Below the pieces are notes generated by a model, which ran no database searches, had not been told where the DNA came from, and saw only the letters and a list, made by a program, of their open reading frames with translations. A program made the position numbers and the translations under genes. DNA of 64,000 nucleotides, taken from assembly GCA_037042915.1 (NCBI GenBank), contig CM073198.1, positions 248,001 through 312,000 on the forward strand. The letters run 5' to 3'. This DNA is from Auricularia sp. M13. Its lineage: Eukaryota; Basidiomycota; Agaricomycetes; Auriculariales; Auriculariaceae. Positions 41,768-54,419 of the stretch are shown piece after piece; the first letter of the stretch is position 1; every line of letters starts with the position of its first letter.

Positions 41768-44700
41768 TGGCTCAACCACCCGACCCGCGCGTCTTCGTGA
41801 ACATAGGAAATATCATGGCTCTCCAATTCCCCGATGGAGAGAAGGCCGCTCTCATCTTCAAGGACGCTACGAGACACGATCCTTGCGACCCACCCGAGCC
41901 CAACTTCGTCTCTGAGAGCCACGCTCTGTGGGCCCCCTTCGTTCAGGACATGCTCAGCTTAGCCGCTGCTACGTCCTTTGAACAAATCAATGCCAAGATT
42001 GATCATTGGCGCAAACGTACGTCAGGCTTCTGTTGCTCTTCGCGATCTCCCCACCCTGCCCTACGCCTTCGATAATCTGGGAATCTACTCTTTCCCGGAT
42101 CAGTGTCAAAATCCCCTATGATACCCATGAAGCTGACACCGTCGCTGCGCAGAATTCTACGATGACGATAAGAATCCTCGCCGGGAGGTTATGAAGAAGA
42201 AAAGTGCGTCTAAATGATGTATACTAGTCGATCCGTTCTAAAGGGTCAACCAGGGGGAAGATCGAGTCCCACGATGGGTAAGTCCCTCCGTAGCCAATTC
42301 CGTACATCATCTAACTCGTTGCAGATGACGGTGAGTTGCGCAAATTTTGCCAGTATTTGATCGCATTCGAACCTCTACGCAGAACCTGGTGAGAATGCTG
42401 CGCTCCCTTCAAACCCGATTCTGACTGTAAGCATAGTCAAGGCGCCGAGGCTTGACAACCATGCGAGTCCGCATCCCGGCGATGTGAACGTCGACAGGCT
42501 ACCGCCATATGAATACGTTTCATACCAAAGCGTTTCGCAGGCCGTCGCCAGGCTGCTCGACGACTTTCAAGCCCACCTCACCGCGCCTGGGAGCTTGCTC
42601 ACGTCTGAAGAAGAAACCGTGTTCCCTGCAAGCGAGTTATGGTCGCCTCCGTCCGAATGGGAACCCCGCGACACACTCGCGTCTGCGGTCGCATCTCATG
42701 TCTCTGGACTAACAATTCCACGAGTTCCCCTTCAGTCTGATCTATCGCGGCCGGATCTCTTGTTATATGGCTTTGGGTCTTTCAGCTCTATCGATCCCGG
42801 CTTCCGTGATCGATTGGACTCGCTTAAGAAGTCAGCGAGCACCAAGTTGTGAGTGCCATACGGTCCATTAATGTGAAGATATTTACAAAAGCGCAGCATG
42901 GTCAATAATACATCTGGCTCTGGGAAGACCAAGCTCTTGCATGATTATTCGTGCGGGCACTGGACCCTCTTGCTTACATGCTTCTATGACGCCGGTAGCA
43001 GCCCGTACGGGTCGCAGGATGTCTATGCCGCGTTCGATATGCTGTCAGATCCTCGGAGGCGAGGCCCCAACGGAGTGTCCTTCGTGAAAGAGGTCTCGGA
43101 GTCACGCCGCGGGACTGGCCAGGAGATCTTCGATGCATGGAACAGCATCTGGGATAGTAACAACGCTATTGCAGCCCACCTCTTCTCTCTAGTGCTTCCG
43201 GCCCGTCTTCTCATCTATCGGCGGTTCTGTGACATTTGCTCGCAGCTTGGTATCTCGGAGAAACGTTCGCGGACTGCGTGGTGCGCATTGCAGGTCTGCC
43301 CTCACCTTTCCGGTCTCGGAGACGTCTTCCTGTCCCTCTTCAGGATGTTGTCTCTGGTGGTTGCGACGGAGGCCAGTCTTCAACTCACCGACATTGTTGC
43401 TGATCTCGAAGAAAGGGGCCAGGCAATAAAGCTCCTTGTGTTCGATGAGGCGCAATCAGCTTCGTCTACGTACGATACCTGCTTTGGGCCCAACTTCAAT
43501 GCAGAATCCCAGACCGGACGCATCGATGTTCCAACCCAGTTCTCTTTTGCCAGTGGCATCCGTCCTGTTCTGAAGCCGCTAGTGCAAACCCTGTTTACGG
43601 CCTTGCTGTACAAGCCCAAAATTTGCGTCTCCGGCACGAAGATGAGTGCCGAACTAATCAACGAGGCTCTCAGGTCGTCGATTGGTAAGCAGGCCGTCCT
43701 GCACGAGGTCCACCAACTTGGCGGTCAGAACACTTCTGACTCTATTCTGGTTACTCTCGAGCATTTCTTTGGCTCTCAGTTTTCCGAAGCGATCCAGTCC
43801 ATGGCAGTCTGGAAGGACGTCGTTTATTGGCTTCAGGGACGGCACAGGTTCTTGAACATCTATATCCAGGCCGTGATGACGGTCGGCTCGGTCAGAGAGA
43901 TCGATCTTAGAGATATTCTCTATCACATTGTCTCAGCTCTGACCGGCCATAATGTGGGCGACACCGATGCCTCGAAGTTCGACTTTCTGCAGTACCACGG
44001 TCTTCTTCCTGACTGTCTCAGAAAGCCTGCACTGCCTAATATCCTCGTCAATCCCCAGCGCTACAGAGCGGACGTCGTTGTGAAGGCTATGGACTGCATC
44101 TGTAGTTTTCTGTTGACGGCGACATATCCCGACTACCCTCTCGAAGATATCACCTTGGTGGAGCTGGGAATTGCCAGATTCGACAAACCTGCCGTCGGGA
44201 GGGAGAAGAAGGCGATCAAGGTCGTCGTGAACGAGCACATTGCTCTTCTCACCTTGATGTGCTGGCTCGATCGGAAGCCGGCGGGTTGGAATGGCCTTAG
44301 TCCATTACAGCTCCGTCTACAGTCTGCGATGAGTAACCCCGAGTCGTCTTCGAAAGGGTTCAGCTACGAGGATCTCGTCATATACCTGCTCTGGAACCGC
44401 CTTTCCGCGTCGGAGGAAGGCGTTCCTCTCAGCGATATCTTCACTTTCCAGTCGCCGACGCCGCCCTGGGCTGATAAGCCCGTGCAGCTTGTCACAATAT
44501 CCGACCTCGAGGACGCTCCAGTTGCTTTGTCGTCCGTTTATACGGGCGAGGCAGAGGAGGAAGACAATGGAGATCGGGACGCGGTCGCCATTCCCGCCAT
44601 TGTCACGCGGGACAAGACGACGGGCCTTGCATTTCAGGCCGATAACGGCCCGCAGAGCATGCTTGCACTTTCTCCGAACTATGGATTGAGCCCCAGCGTG

Positions 44701-46189
44701 CAGGTCTATCAGTTCGGGCGACCGTTCCTGAAACCTGACAAGTAAGGCTGCAACTAATTTAATTAATTACTAAGTATAATTAATTAACGGCCTATATAAA
44801 TATAATTAAAGTACGGACTCGTGTATTTTTGAGTAATTAGTTATAATTAATTGTATCTACATGTCAACTTTATGAGGGCTCAGATCACCTGAGATGCATC
44901 TAGAGAAAGGTGTTCTAGACCTGATCCACATTTATAGAGACCTTCCTGCCATGGGAGTGGAGGTCCTTGACAATACGCAAGACTGCCAAGTACCTTACAT
45001 GTTGCCAGAGTCAATCTCTGAAGTATCCTGAGGTTGTAATGCATACGGTATCAAGCTATATGGAGTCCTATTAACCGATCATATACCTGAGGAGCAGGTA
45101 TGGTATCCCAGTCATCAGTCATGCTTCATCTTGGATTGTCTTTCCCAATTCGGTAATACTCTCACCCAAAAGGGTTTCTTGCTTCACCCTCACATTGCAG
45201 GCATCCCAACACCTCAGGGACCTTGTATTATCAGTAGGTCTAGTTATAGAAGTATGTATGATGTAGTCATTAGTTGCATACACCAAGTATAACTTGTCAT
45301 CAATGGCACTTGATTTGATTCAGATATAACTAGTTATAATTAATTAATACTAATTACATACTAAATCTAAATAAAGTACGGCGAGGTGTACTTATATTTA
45401 ATTTAGTTTCAGCCTTACTGACAAGCTGTTTGGGCCTGACATAATCTTCGCTCTGCGCTTTCGCGATGGGTCCCGGATACTCGTTTGCGTCCAATGCAAA
45501 TGCTGGTACAAGGGCAAGAGGCTGCATAAGGCCCCTGAGCTCGAAAAGATCCTTTGGAAGCTTTCTCCTGAGGGATGGTACGACGGCAATAGCTACTACG
45601 TAAGTTGCTCGTCCCCATGGCTTACTTCGATTGACGTGTTCCACAGAACGGGAATATGGAGTTCAACGAGGGGATGGAAGACCTGAAAGCACGCTTCCGT
45701 CGAGGCAATCTGGAATTCCCAGAGCCCGCGGACGGAAAACCGACTCTGTCGGAGGTAAGTCTGCTCTTATCCGCTGGAAGCAATTCTCACGTGCTTTAGT
45801 TTGAATATGACCCATACCCAGTCGGAACTGCGGTCTTGCGCGTTTTTGCGGCGTTCCCTGGGACGTACGTATTGCCCGACACGATGACCAAGCAGGTTGG
45901 CTGCTATCCGGTTGCGACACTCTCGGAGCGCCTCACTGAGCAGGGATGTCTGCAATTCTCCAGCTTTAGGGTGGTCGCAGATGCTGCTCGTGCGTCACAA
46001 GAGAGGAGGATCAAGAGGGCAGCAGCAGCAGCAGCAGCGAAAGCGGCCCGCCAAACACCGCAGCAGCCGGGTCCATCTCAGCCGACCACTCGCGCGAAAT
46101 CTAAGGCTCGTGGAAAGTCCTCAACGCGCGGAGCCGCAAACCCTCGCGGTGCGTCGCCGTCCAAGACTCGCGGGAGAACACGCGGATGA
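41768..46189 (+). CDS. NTPase-nuclease fusion, family member D
   Basis: Full-length member, about 1,000 residues. ATG 41,768 (MAQPPDPRVFVNIGNIMALQ), several short exons, DVNVDRLPPYEYVSYQS (42,485), a conserved intron (GTGAGT...GCGCAG) just before Walker A NTSGSGKT (42,905), KLLVFDEAQ (Walker B, about 43,440), a KICVSGTKMS motif and a long exon to 44,741. A 671-bp intron follows, then the C-terminal nuclease-like block FGPDIIFALRFRDG with ILVCVQCKWYKGK (45,430-45,510), in which Asp, Gln-x-Lys fit the PD-(D/E)XK fold; a further domain (YPVGTAVLRVFAAFPGTYVL) and a basic Arg/Lys tail follow. P-loop NTPase plus restriction-type nuclease is an architecture reported for crinkler-like proteins; that name is my inference. 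No frame defect found. Confidence 0.8.
44743..45417. mobile_element. hAT-type MITE forming an intron of gene D
   Basis: 675 bp, very AT-rich, with ends TAAGGCTGCAACTAATTTAA and (inverted) TAAGGCTGAAACTAAATTAA, two mismatches in 20, flanked by the 8-bp duplication CTGACAAG at 44,735-44,742 and 45,418-45,425. It encodes nothing. Splice sites fall at its edges: donor G|TAAGG uses the last base of the duplication plus the element's TAAGG, and acceptor TTTCAG ends five bases before the element's end. The spliced frame continues into the nuclease block with four added residues. Confidence 0.9.
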
Positions 46190-46831
46190 TCGTGACGAGC
46201 CGATATGTATTACAGAGAGATGGTCGAACATGGAGACAACGATTTGGTCAATATCTGCACTGCATGTACATTTGCCTTCGCGCGCACGCGAAACTTGAAG
46301 CAAGTAGAAAACTCTCATCAATGCATCAGCAAGCAGCTGTAATTATTTCGGACACCTCCCGAAGGTCAAAATAGCCCTCGTATGACCATGCGGACGCCAG
46401 AGAGTGCCCCGACAGCGGGCTAGGACCTGGGAAATGCAACAACAGCCGGCATGCGCGGGGCAGACACAGTGCCGCTGACGTTCATGCTGATTCCTGGCGC
46501 GGTGCGGGACGCGCTTTTGGTGAAGACGTTGAGCCAGGCCACGGCGCATGGCATCCGGAGCGAGTCAGAATGGAACCTATGCACGGATTGGCCGCGCTCT
46601 CAGGCTGGCAGACTTACGGTATGTCCCGCGATCCTTGGGTCCTAGTCAGCGAGCCAGGTCAGGTGCTGTCGTAGGCAGCCATTTATGAAAATGAACATGA
46701 TGACACATTTTCGGCACTGCACATTCGAATACGGAGGAAATACACCATGGGAATGCTATACTTATCAAACGGCGGTCTATAGACTGACCGGAGATGTGCA
46801 GCTCGAAGTATGCGTGTGAAACAACTCCATG
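46190..46831. other. Convergent gap between genes D and C
   Basis: Should hold both terminators. No repeat, RNA or coding sequence that I can support; short frames near 46,450-46,640 have no motif. Confidence 0.5.
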
Positions 46832-49428
46832 TTACACCGCAGTCTGCAGCGATGCATAGTCGAGTTGCGAGGCATCGAGCTCAGGCGCATGTCCGTTCTG
46901 CACCAAGCAGCGGAAGTCGAGGCGCGCTACCGGGGGGTTGTATTCCCGGTCCTCGCGGTAGACACACGTGAAACATATGAGATGAACCATACTCAACGCA
47001 AGCGGGCGATGTCTTTGGCGGTCAAAATGAATCTCCGGCAAGTCCTTCAGTGCCGCAAGAAACCGTGTATGGTCCGTGCGCGACTGCGTAATCGTAGTCA
47101 ACAGGATGAATGCGTCCCATAGCGATGAGTGCTTACTTTCGCGTAAAAGGTCGAAGGATCGGGTGGGACGATCGTCCTCATTCTTCGAGGGCGTTCTGCG
47201 GTAAATGGCTCGAGATGCAAGAAAACCAAGACAATTCCGGCAGACTGCACACGCAAGAAGAATAGGAGATCCGCATCTAGAGCGCTGTCGGGAACTAGGA
47301 AAGCATGCTTGCCGCCAGTGAGCCAGCCAAGCACTTCGGTGGGATTCTGAGCGCCTGCAATGGAATATGTGTCAGGGATGACGCCGCGCGGCTTTATCGC
47401 TTTGCCCCGTCGAGCGGATGGGGGTAATACGAGAGTTGCATCGTTTGCGGACCACCAGGGAGCGCGGGGGCCTTCGAAACGCAGAAGCTCGCCGAGCCTG
47501 GCACCGGACCGGGAGAATGTGTTCCAAAGGTACGCAGCCACGCCTGCGGCAAACGACGTACCCCGAGCTATCACAGAGCTGTCGTCCAACTTCTCGCCAA
47601 TAATGCGCCCTATGGTATGTCGCTCGGATTTCCGGAACCAGACGAGCAAGCGGTAATATACCAGCGGCTCGCTGATGGTCGCACGGGCATTTGGGTTAGT
47701 GAAAATGGCAAGTCCAATCGCAACAAATACGGATGCTCTCTCGACGAAGGTTGTGGGCTCACGCCGCAGCGCAAACGTGAATAGGGCGTCGCGCAAGTGA
47801 CGGGCGAGCCAAGGCCATTCTATGAAAAATAATGTGGTCAGCGCCACACTGGGTTTTGCAGTTGTGGACGTGCCTTCGATAGTAGAATCTTTGATGATGA
47901 TACCATAGAGTCTGTCGTCGAGATAGTCTTCATCGTCATCTCGTCTTTCGTGACCACATAGGCAGGACACCAGCATATCAAGGACAGCTTCCAGACGCGA
48001 CGGTCCCGTAAGTAGAAGATGGTAAACAAAGATGGTCATAAAACGATGCCTAAAACCGACGTCATGACCAGACTATATGGTTATGGGAATCAACAGACGC
48101 ACCGTCCACGCAGCCACCGAAAAGCCTCGGTGCATTGCTGCGGCGAAATCGCGTCAGAGAAGAAATGTCGCAAAAAAGATTGAGCGCGTGCGAGCGCATC
48201 GAACTGGCCAAGGTCGTAGAAAAACCGTAGGCCTTGTTCTGCACCACTGCCCCATAAAGCGTCCGAGACAACAGGCATGTCGACGTCCGTGCCCGAAATG
48301 ATGAGTCGCTGGCGTGGGCAATCTTGATACAAGTTCGCGACGAGCTCACGCAGCACCGGAGCGAAGGCCTTGCCATCGCTGGTCGCGAATCCCTTGTGCA
48401 ATGTGGCATCCGCAATTTGTGCCTCGTCGACAGCAATAAAGTCCAACATGGTACCAAAGTTGCTGTACAGTCGTGCGAGCTCAGTAGCAACATCAGCGTC
48501 AGGAGTAGATTGCAAGAGCCACATGAGCACGTAAAAGATATCGACGCCCAGAATGACTGACGGCCGTAACTGTAGCATAAGCCACTTCTGCTGAGCCTGG
48601 GCCGGACTATACGTCCTTTCGTTCAGAAGTACCTGGAAAAGCTCGAAGACCAGAAATCTCGCGAGAAGCAAGCGCCGGAAGACACGCTGGGCGATCCGAC
48701 GGTTTGTCGCCAGTTGCTCGACATCAGTTGGACTCTGACACGGCAATCTAAGGCTGTAGGTCAATATATCGACACCGGAAGAGGTAAGCCTGAGCAATCG
48801 AAACGCCTGGCCCAAGTCGTCAGAGCCGTACGGACTAGCGGCGAGGTCCTGGGAGCAGGTGAAATAAAACCCCCAAGAGCGGGCAAGCGTCTCAAAGACT
48901 AGACGCGTCTTTCCGGAGCCAGAGACATTCACGAGTAGACTGTGCAAACTTCGTTAACCACCAGAGTCTATATCCGACGCGCACGGTACGTACAGATGGT
49001 CGCTGCCCGACATGAAATCAGCGATGCGAGCAGAGAAAGCAGGATCGAACTCTTCTAGACGTCCCAAACCATGGAGCGGAATGTCGGGGGACGGAGGGAG
49101 GCCTTCGACGGCATACAATTTTGGAATATGCAATGCCTCGAGTCGTCGTCGTTCTTCTTTGTTCCATGCGGGCTGGTGTTTAAACGTCCTGGACGGGGTC
49201 CAACGGGGATATTCATACTCTGGGTCCAGGTAGTCCGTAAGGCGCGCCTTGAATCGAGCGAGGGCTTCAGACGCAGTTTCTGGTCGAGCCGCAGCCGGGG
49301 GAATGGCCGACTTGAAATTTCCGCCTATGAAAGGGTCAAATGGGAACGATAATAGTCCGGGACTAAGTACCCCTTTCAGTCGATGAGTCGCGTGAATAGG
49401 AAGCCGACGTATCGCTCGAATCCGTCAT
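46832..49428 (-). CDS. NTPase/nuclease-like family member C
   Basis: ATG 49,428 starts a Ser-rich exon (MTDSSDTSASYSRDSSTE), an intron (GTACTT...CATAG), then EALARFKARLTDYLDPEYEY, LEALHIPKLYAVEGLPPSPD and FMSGSDHL; the family intron; Walker A VSGSGKTRL (about 48,925), FIAVDEAQIAD (Walker B), LIISGTDVDM, FYDLGQFDALAR, RWLRGRC; next exon FVYHLLLTGPSRLEAVLDML, VIARGTSFAAGVAAYLWNTF and DADLLFFLRVQSAGIVLVFL followed by HLEPF; last exon FLAALKDLPEIHFDRQR to the stop at 46,832. Intact by eye and clearly related to A/B (about 70% by impression). The nuclease Gln-x-Lys of gene D is replaced by His-Leu-Glu, so catalysis is doubtful. Role unknown; possibly a crinkler-like or defence NTPase. Confidence 0.82.
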
Positions 49429-49999
49429 GCTCGTGGTCGTTCAACAAGCTTCGGCTCATACCGGGCGGAGTTGCTCGTGAACCTCAACCACGTCACGTTG
49501 TACTTACTATGTGCGTTTCCTCTGGAAGACTGTCCTTTTGAATACGTCTTGATTTTGAGGCCTATCTAACGCGTTTTTTCTTGGGAACGTGCCTATTGAG
49601 CCAGTGGAATGTTAAACTGTGACGCCTGCCATATCATTCGATTTAAGGAAAAGATGCCATAAGAATGCGCGTAAGCACAACCCACCCACGGCCTGCGCAG
49701 CGATATGCGCACGTTCTAAAGGTCAATTATATTCTGAATAATTGCCGTTTGCGCGACGAGCTGACATGGCACAGACACGATTGGCGCCGACGCCCACCCA
49801 GCTATCATATCCCCGGACTTTGGAACCAGGCTATCCGGTCCCGCAATTTAGGACCTTCAGACTGAAATTCTGGTGTCTCGGGAACAACCTCCCACGGACG
49901 TAGAGCGCGTTGAAGACGTTTGCTTCAAAGCCGTGCCAGTTTATCCCACCCACGCCGAGCTTGCAAGCCCTCATGAGCAACCGTGCCCGATCACGCTCC
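49429..49999. other. Upstream of gene C, nothing recognised
   Basis: Presumed promoter side of gene C (49,429-49,700) and unassigned DNA beyond. No repeat or coding motif seen. Confidence 0.45.
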
Positions 50000-50626
50000 G
50001 CTTCCGTTACAGCGTGTGTTCACTGAGGCCATCATCCGCCACAAGGACCAGCAAGTCTCTCTCACGCTGTTGCCTCTCAAGCATCTCGTCCCACACGCTC
50101 AGCGCGCGCGGGCGCATGTGGCGCCGGACCTGCCAGTCGGTCCAGCAGCGCGAGCACGCTGACGTCTTGGTCACCTGGAGCGGCGCGCCAGCGGATGCCC
50201 TCGTGCGTGAAGCCGAGGTGAACGAACGTGGGAATGGCCTGCGTGCAATGCGCATGCGTCGGTGCGCAGGACGCGCGCCTAGACGGTGTGTGCGCCGAGC
50301 GTGTCGAATGCTTTATGGAGCACGTCAAGTCAGGCGAGGTTGCACTGGCGGCTGGACTGGATGGGCGGACGGTGGGGATGCAGCTCGCGCAGCCGCTCCC
50401 CGAGCGCGCACAGCCAATCTGCCACGACCTCCCGCGAGTGCAGCACGAACGCGTCCTCGGCGCGTGCACGGGCGCGATTCTGCGGGTGCAGGCCGCGCAC
50501 TTCCTCGACGACGCTCATTCCGACGCCGGCGTACTCGTCCCCGAAGCTCACGTCGTATACGAACTCGGCGTCCGCGAGCGCGAGGTGCTTGTGGACGTGT
50601 GCGAGTCTTTGTAGGATCCGGAGCAC
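50000..50626 (-). pseudogene. Possible decayed gene, unknown family
   Basis: A 98-codon frame (50,626-50,330; LALADAEFVYDVSFGDEYAG) has balanced, protein-like composition. Downstream on the same strand, protein-like stretches appear in other frames (ALSVWDEMLERQQRERDLLV near 50,060-50,120; PTFVHLGFTHEGIRWRAAPG near 50,200), which suggests a frameshifted or multi-exon gene. I recognise no family and could not join the pieces with good splice sites. Confidence 0.3.
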
Positions 50627-50649
50627 CGATGTAGCATGCGATGCGCAGA

Positions 50650-51465
50650 TGGCAGATTACAGTGACACATAGTCTGCACTGGTGCGCCAGGTTGGCGCAT
50701 GAGAAGCTGCGCTGCTCATAGTTTTCGCAGTATAGCACGTCCGCTCACGAGCTGCCAGGCCGGCCACAGAAGGCAACATAGCCAGAGAAGGAGATAGACG
50801 CAGAGACATTGTGCCCGCGTCGAACAGAGCAGCTCGAGTCAGAATGTGCGCCGCCGATTTCGTCTTCGCATGGCCCAGGCCGGTTGCAGAATGCGAACGC
50901 CGCCAGAGAATGTGCGCCGATTTGCTTTTCGCAGCATGCTCCGTCCCATGCCTCACACTTCGCTTGGTCCAGGCCAGCTGCAGAAGGCGAACGTCGCCAG
51001 AGAAGGCGACGGGAGCAGAGCAGCTCAAGCCAAGGAAGGTACGCAGCTCGCGGATTGCAGAGTGCCCTTTTTACTTCAATCGCCTCACGTCGCCCGGGCC
51101 AGGACAGCTGCAGAGACCACATCTCGCCAGAGAAGGCGGATGTAGGCACAAGTCGCGTCGAGACTCGAGCGGACAATCTCGGGTCCCCACACACACACCA
51201 TCATTGGTATGCCATCGTCCATGCATGAGCAGTTTGGTTGAGGGTGACGATGATGGTAGGCATGCCCAGAGAAGGGATCGCAGACGCGCCGCTCGCGTCC
51301 AGGTAGAAGTCGCATGGCAGCAGACCCAGAAAAGACCACGTGTTGAACGCAAATTGCAGATGAAGAGTGCACTCTAAGAGACCGCAATTCGATGCGACGC
51401 GTAGAAGACAGATTACTGTAGCACGTAGTCTGCAGTAGGCCAGGTTCTCGCATGAGAAGATAGGC
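50650..51465 (+). repeat. Diverged repeats around a 0.75-kb block
   Basis: A 55-bp stretch (CAGATTACAGTGACACATAG at 50,653 and CAGATTACTGTAGCACGTAG at 51,409, both followed by TCTGCA and CGCATGAGAAG) bounds the region. Inside, units like CCAGGCCAGCTGCAGAAGGC followed by GTCGCCAGAGAAGG recur at about 50,755, 50,870, 50,965 and 51,095 with 95-130 bp spacing. Old tandem duplication; no coding role visible. Confidence 0.6.
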
Positions 51466-54029
51466 CGTCATGCCTCCTTGGCCACATTCAGAACGAAAAA
51501 AAAAACGCGGTCATCGCGGTGGTCGGAGGAAAGCTTTCAACACGACTTGACACTCCGACGGGGATCATCTTCTTCCTCGACCACCCAGTCGAATGACGTT
51601 CTCGAGTCACCGTTGCCTCTACTTGAGGAAAGGTTGACATTGCTATACTCTACCAGCGTCCAGCGCAGCTCCTTCGCGTTTTCGCTGCTCAGCCGCGCAG
51701 CAATTGTCGTCATTGTGCTGATGACGCCGACCACGAGCCTAAGGGAAGCTTGGGCATCTCGCGGACTTGGAGTACAGGTGAACCCGTGCGTCGCGCCCTG
51801 ACTGTCGGCTGTCTGTGCGCTGAATCAGGATGTATTTGAGCTTGCGAGCCGGCTTTGCATCGCTGCCCACTCGCCAATGGCAATTCTCTGACTTGTCATA
51901 CTGTGCCCATTTGTTCGAAGCCGCAGCGAAGCTCCAGTTATGTTAGTATTGGTCTGTGCCGTATCCGATTTTTTCGATACTGACAATTTCCCAGAGCGAC
52001 TTTGAATGAGTCGCGCGTGCACAGGAACGTTGAAACCGTGCTCCAGAAAGCCAGGCCCTGACACCATTCAACTCCGTCTGCACGACAAGAACGACATGTA
52101 GGCCGTGCACCCGGTCATCGCTGCGTGGGCACATCTCCGGCTTGGTCTGGGCAACGACGGAATCCCATGGCCGGCGTGCGAGCGTCTTGGTTCTCGTGCT
52201 CAGTACCACTCGGCGATCCTGCCACTCTCTCGGCGCGTGCGCACCTTGCATGCGCGCCGGGACCTCGGAGTCCTCATCAATCCGCCCAACATCCCATTCG
52301 CAGTGACTGGGGAATAGGGCGGCAGGGGCTCCAGCGCAATCCACATGTCGCGCGCACCGTGCACTGCACTAAATACAACACTCGCCGCGCGCCTTGGTGA
52401 AGCCGCAATGGAGGCGCTTCGCGCGCGGCGCGACGTGAAGGGCGGGCGAGGGCCACCTCTCTGCCGGCCGTTGTACATTGAGCTCTTGCAGACGTACGAC
52501 TTGACATCGGCGCAGGTCTGCCCTGCCCGAACGCCCGTACTGAACGGCTCTCGTCGGCGGACAAAGGCCCAACCGTACCCGATCGTGCGTCGCTGTGAGT
52601 CAATGCACCCGGACGCCGCACGCCCCCACGCCGGACTTGAAAGAGCGCTCTGCGCGTCCTGCGCGTGCAGCACCAGCGGGCGCGCACCCCGACAACCCCG
52701 ACATGCGCTCTGTGCTGCGTCCATCTCGTCCTGGCCGCACCATGAGCGGACGCAATGCGTACGCCGCCTGCGCCCAAATCTATCGTGCGCGTTCTTCAGC
52801 CCTCGTGCATTCATTCTGTTGAGCCGTCCGCGCAGCTGGCGCGCACTACGTTGCTCTGGCGGCCCTCGTAACCAGCGCGCCTTGGATCAACGCCTCTCTG
52901 GAACCTTCCCTGCCGCTGCGCGTAGCGCCCGACCGACCGTCATCGCATGCGCAGTGGGCTTTCCCTGCGCCACATGCGCGCTTTTCGGCGTTCAGGACAG
53001 CCGCATTCGTTGCCCCAGCGGGCAATGCTGGTGACGCGGTCTCCGTTCGAACCGCGCGCTCGTGTTGGGCTTTGCCGAACTCCATCCCGACCGTTCACCC
53101 ATACTCGAGCGACCTCGCAGCTCTTCTCGGCTGCGCCACCAAGGGTCGCGGCACCGCCTTCATGTCTGGCGAACTCTCGAACTGAAGGCATACCAGTGCA
53201 GTGGTCGCCGACGCGCAAGCGTTCCACCCACTCCGCGCGAACGGCCGACAGTATCGTAATTCTCGCACTGCGCCTGAAGCTCTCGCCTAACTCGCGCGGG
53301 CCATCCGCCTGCGAACCGGACGAGCTATCGATGCCATGACGTTCCTGCAACTCCAGTTGTGGCAACGAAGCCCTTGCCGTCCATGGATGTTTGCGGCGCC
53401 ACAGATACTCGACGAGCGATACCACGACCTCGCAATGCTCGCGCTCTTCGCGCAGGAGGGGTCGGCGATGCCACGAAGCATATGCGCCTGCGCCTTCACT
53501 GCACGACCGGCGATGTGGACACCCTCCTCTGGGCTCATGCTGGTGACTGGTCGTGATGCTGCAGCCACGGGCGACCGCAACCGGCGTGGCGGCCCGGACG
53601 TCTCGCGCTGTCTCCCCGTTCCATCGCGTTAGTCGTCGAGGCGCAGGTCTCCTCCGAGTCCTGCGCGCATTCGGGCAGGCGTTCGGGCGCCACTTGGAGC
53701 CTTGGGAACAAGATGTCACTGACGAGGGTCCAACTCGCTGGGGTCGCCCCTGTATATCGCGCCGCTGCAGTCGCAGACGGCGATGACTATCATGCGCGGC
53801 GTCGCGTCGTCATTGTCGCCGCCCGCCCGTCCGGCTCGACGCAGAAAAGGTCAAGGCGGTTTTCTGCAACTCGTCGCGCCCCAGCGTCCAGCGCCAGCAG
53901 ATTCGCAATAGTTCTCGTCTACGTGCGCGCGGGGCGGGATGTTCGGAGGCCTGCAGTACAGTGGATGCACAACTGCGGACGGTGCTGCCAGTCCTACGAA
54001 TAATTCCGAATAGGTCACGGCCGCGGCTG
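51466..54029. other. 2.6-kb G/C-rich region without secure genes
   Basis: Long overlapping open frames on both strands (52,200-52,815 minus, 52,345-53,034 plus, 52,940-53,719 minus) reflect high G+C content; none shows a family motif or consistent exon structure. Could be the body of a decayed gene or an unrecognised element. Confidence 0.45.
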
Positions 54030-54419
54030 TAACGCGGCATTGTGCCGTGCGTCAGTGCGTTCCGCCTTGGCGGTCGACAAGCGCATGCGGGCTTGGACAA
54101 CGAAGTCGTGAGGCAACATCGCGGATTATACGCGAGTGTCCTGTTCTTTACATATCTCGCGAGCTTCAAGCTTACGGTCTTCGGCATAGTGTTACAGCCT
54201 ATCAAAGCCAATGGTAATATACATCTTGAACGAATCCGAATTTTCACGCCTGGTAGAGTAGTGCAAAGGCAAAGGTGCCTCTAGAGTTGGGCCTACAGTA
54301 CTTCCAGGTAGTCCCCTGCTTCACAACGATGCAGTACAGATCCCACGCCAGACGCGACAATTGAGCTGGCCGTCGCGAAGCTGTGCGGCACGCTGAGGTT
54401 GTAATGGACCGCGCGGCTG

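Noticed and set aside
44743-45417. A simple AT-rich break that kills gene D
   Set aside because: Splice sites at the element edges restore the frame into a recognisable nuclease block, so an intron is the better reading.
52200-53719. Open frames of 160-260 codons on both strands
   Set aside because: High G+C shadows; no domain, no consistent exon structure, no strand preference.
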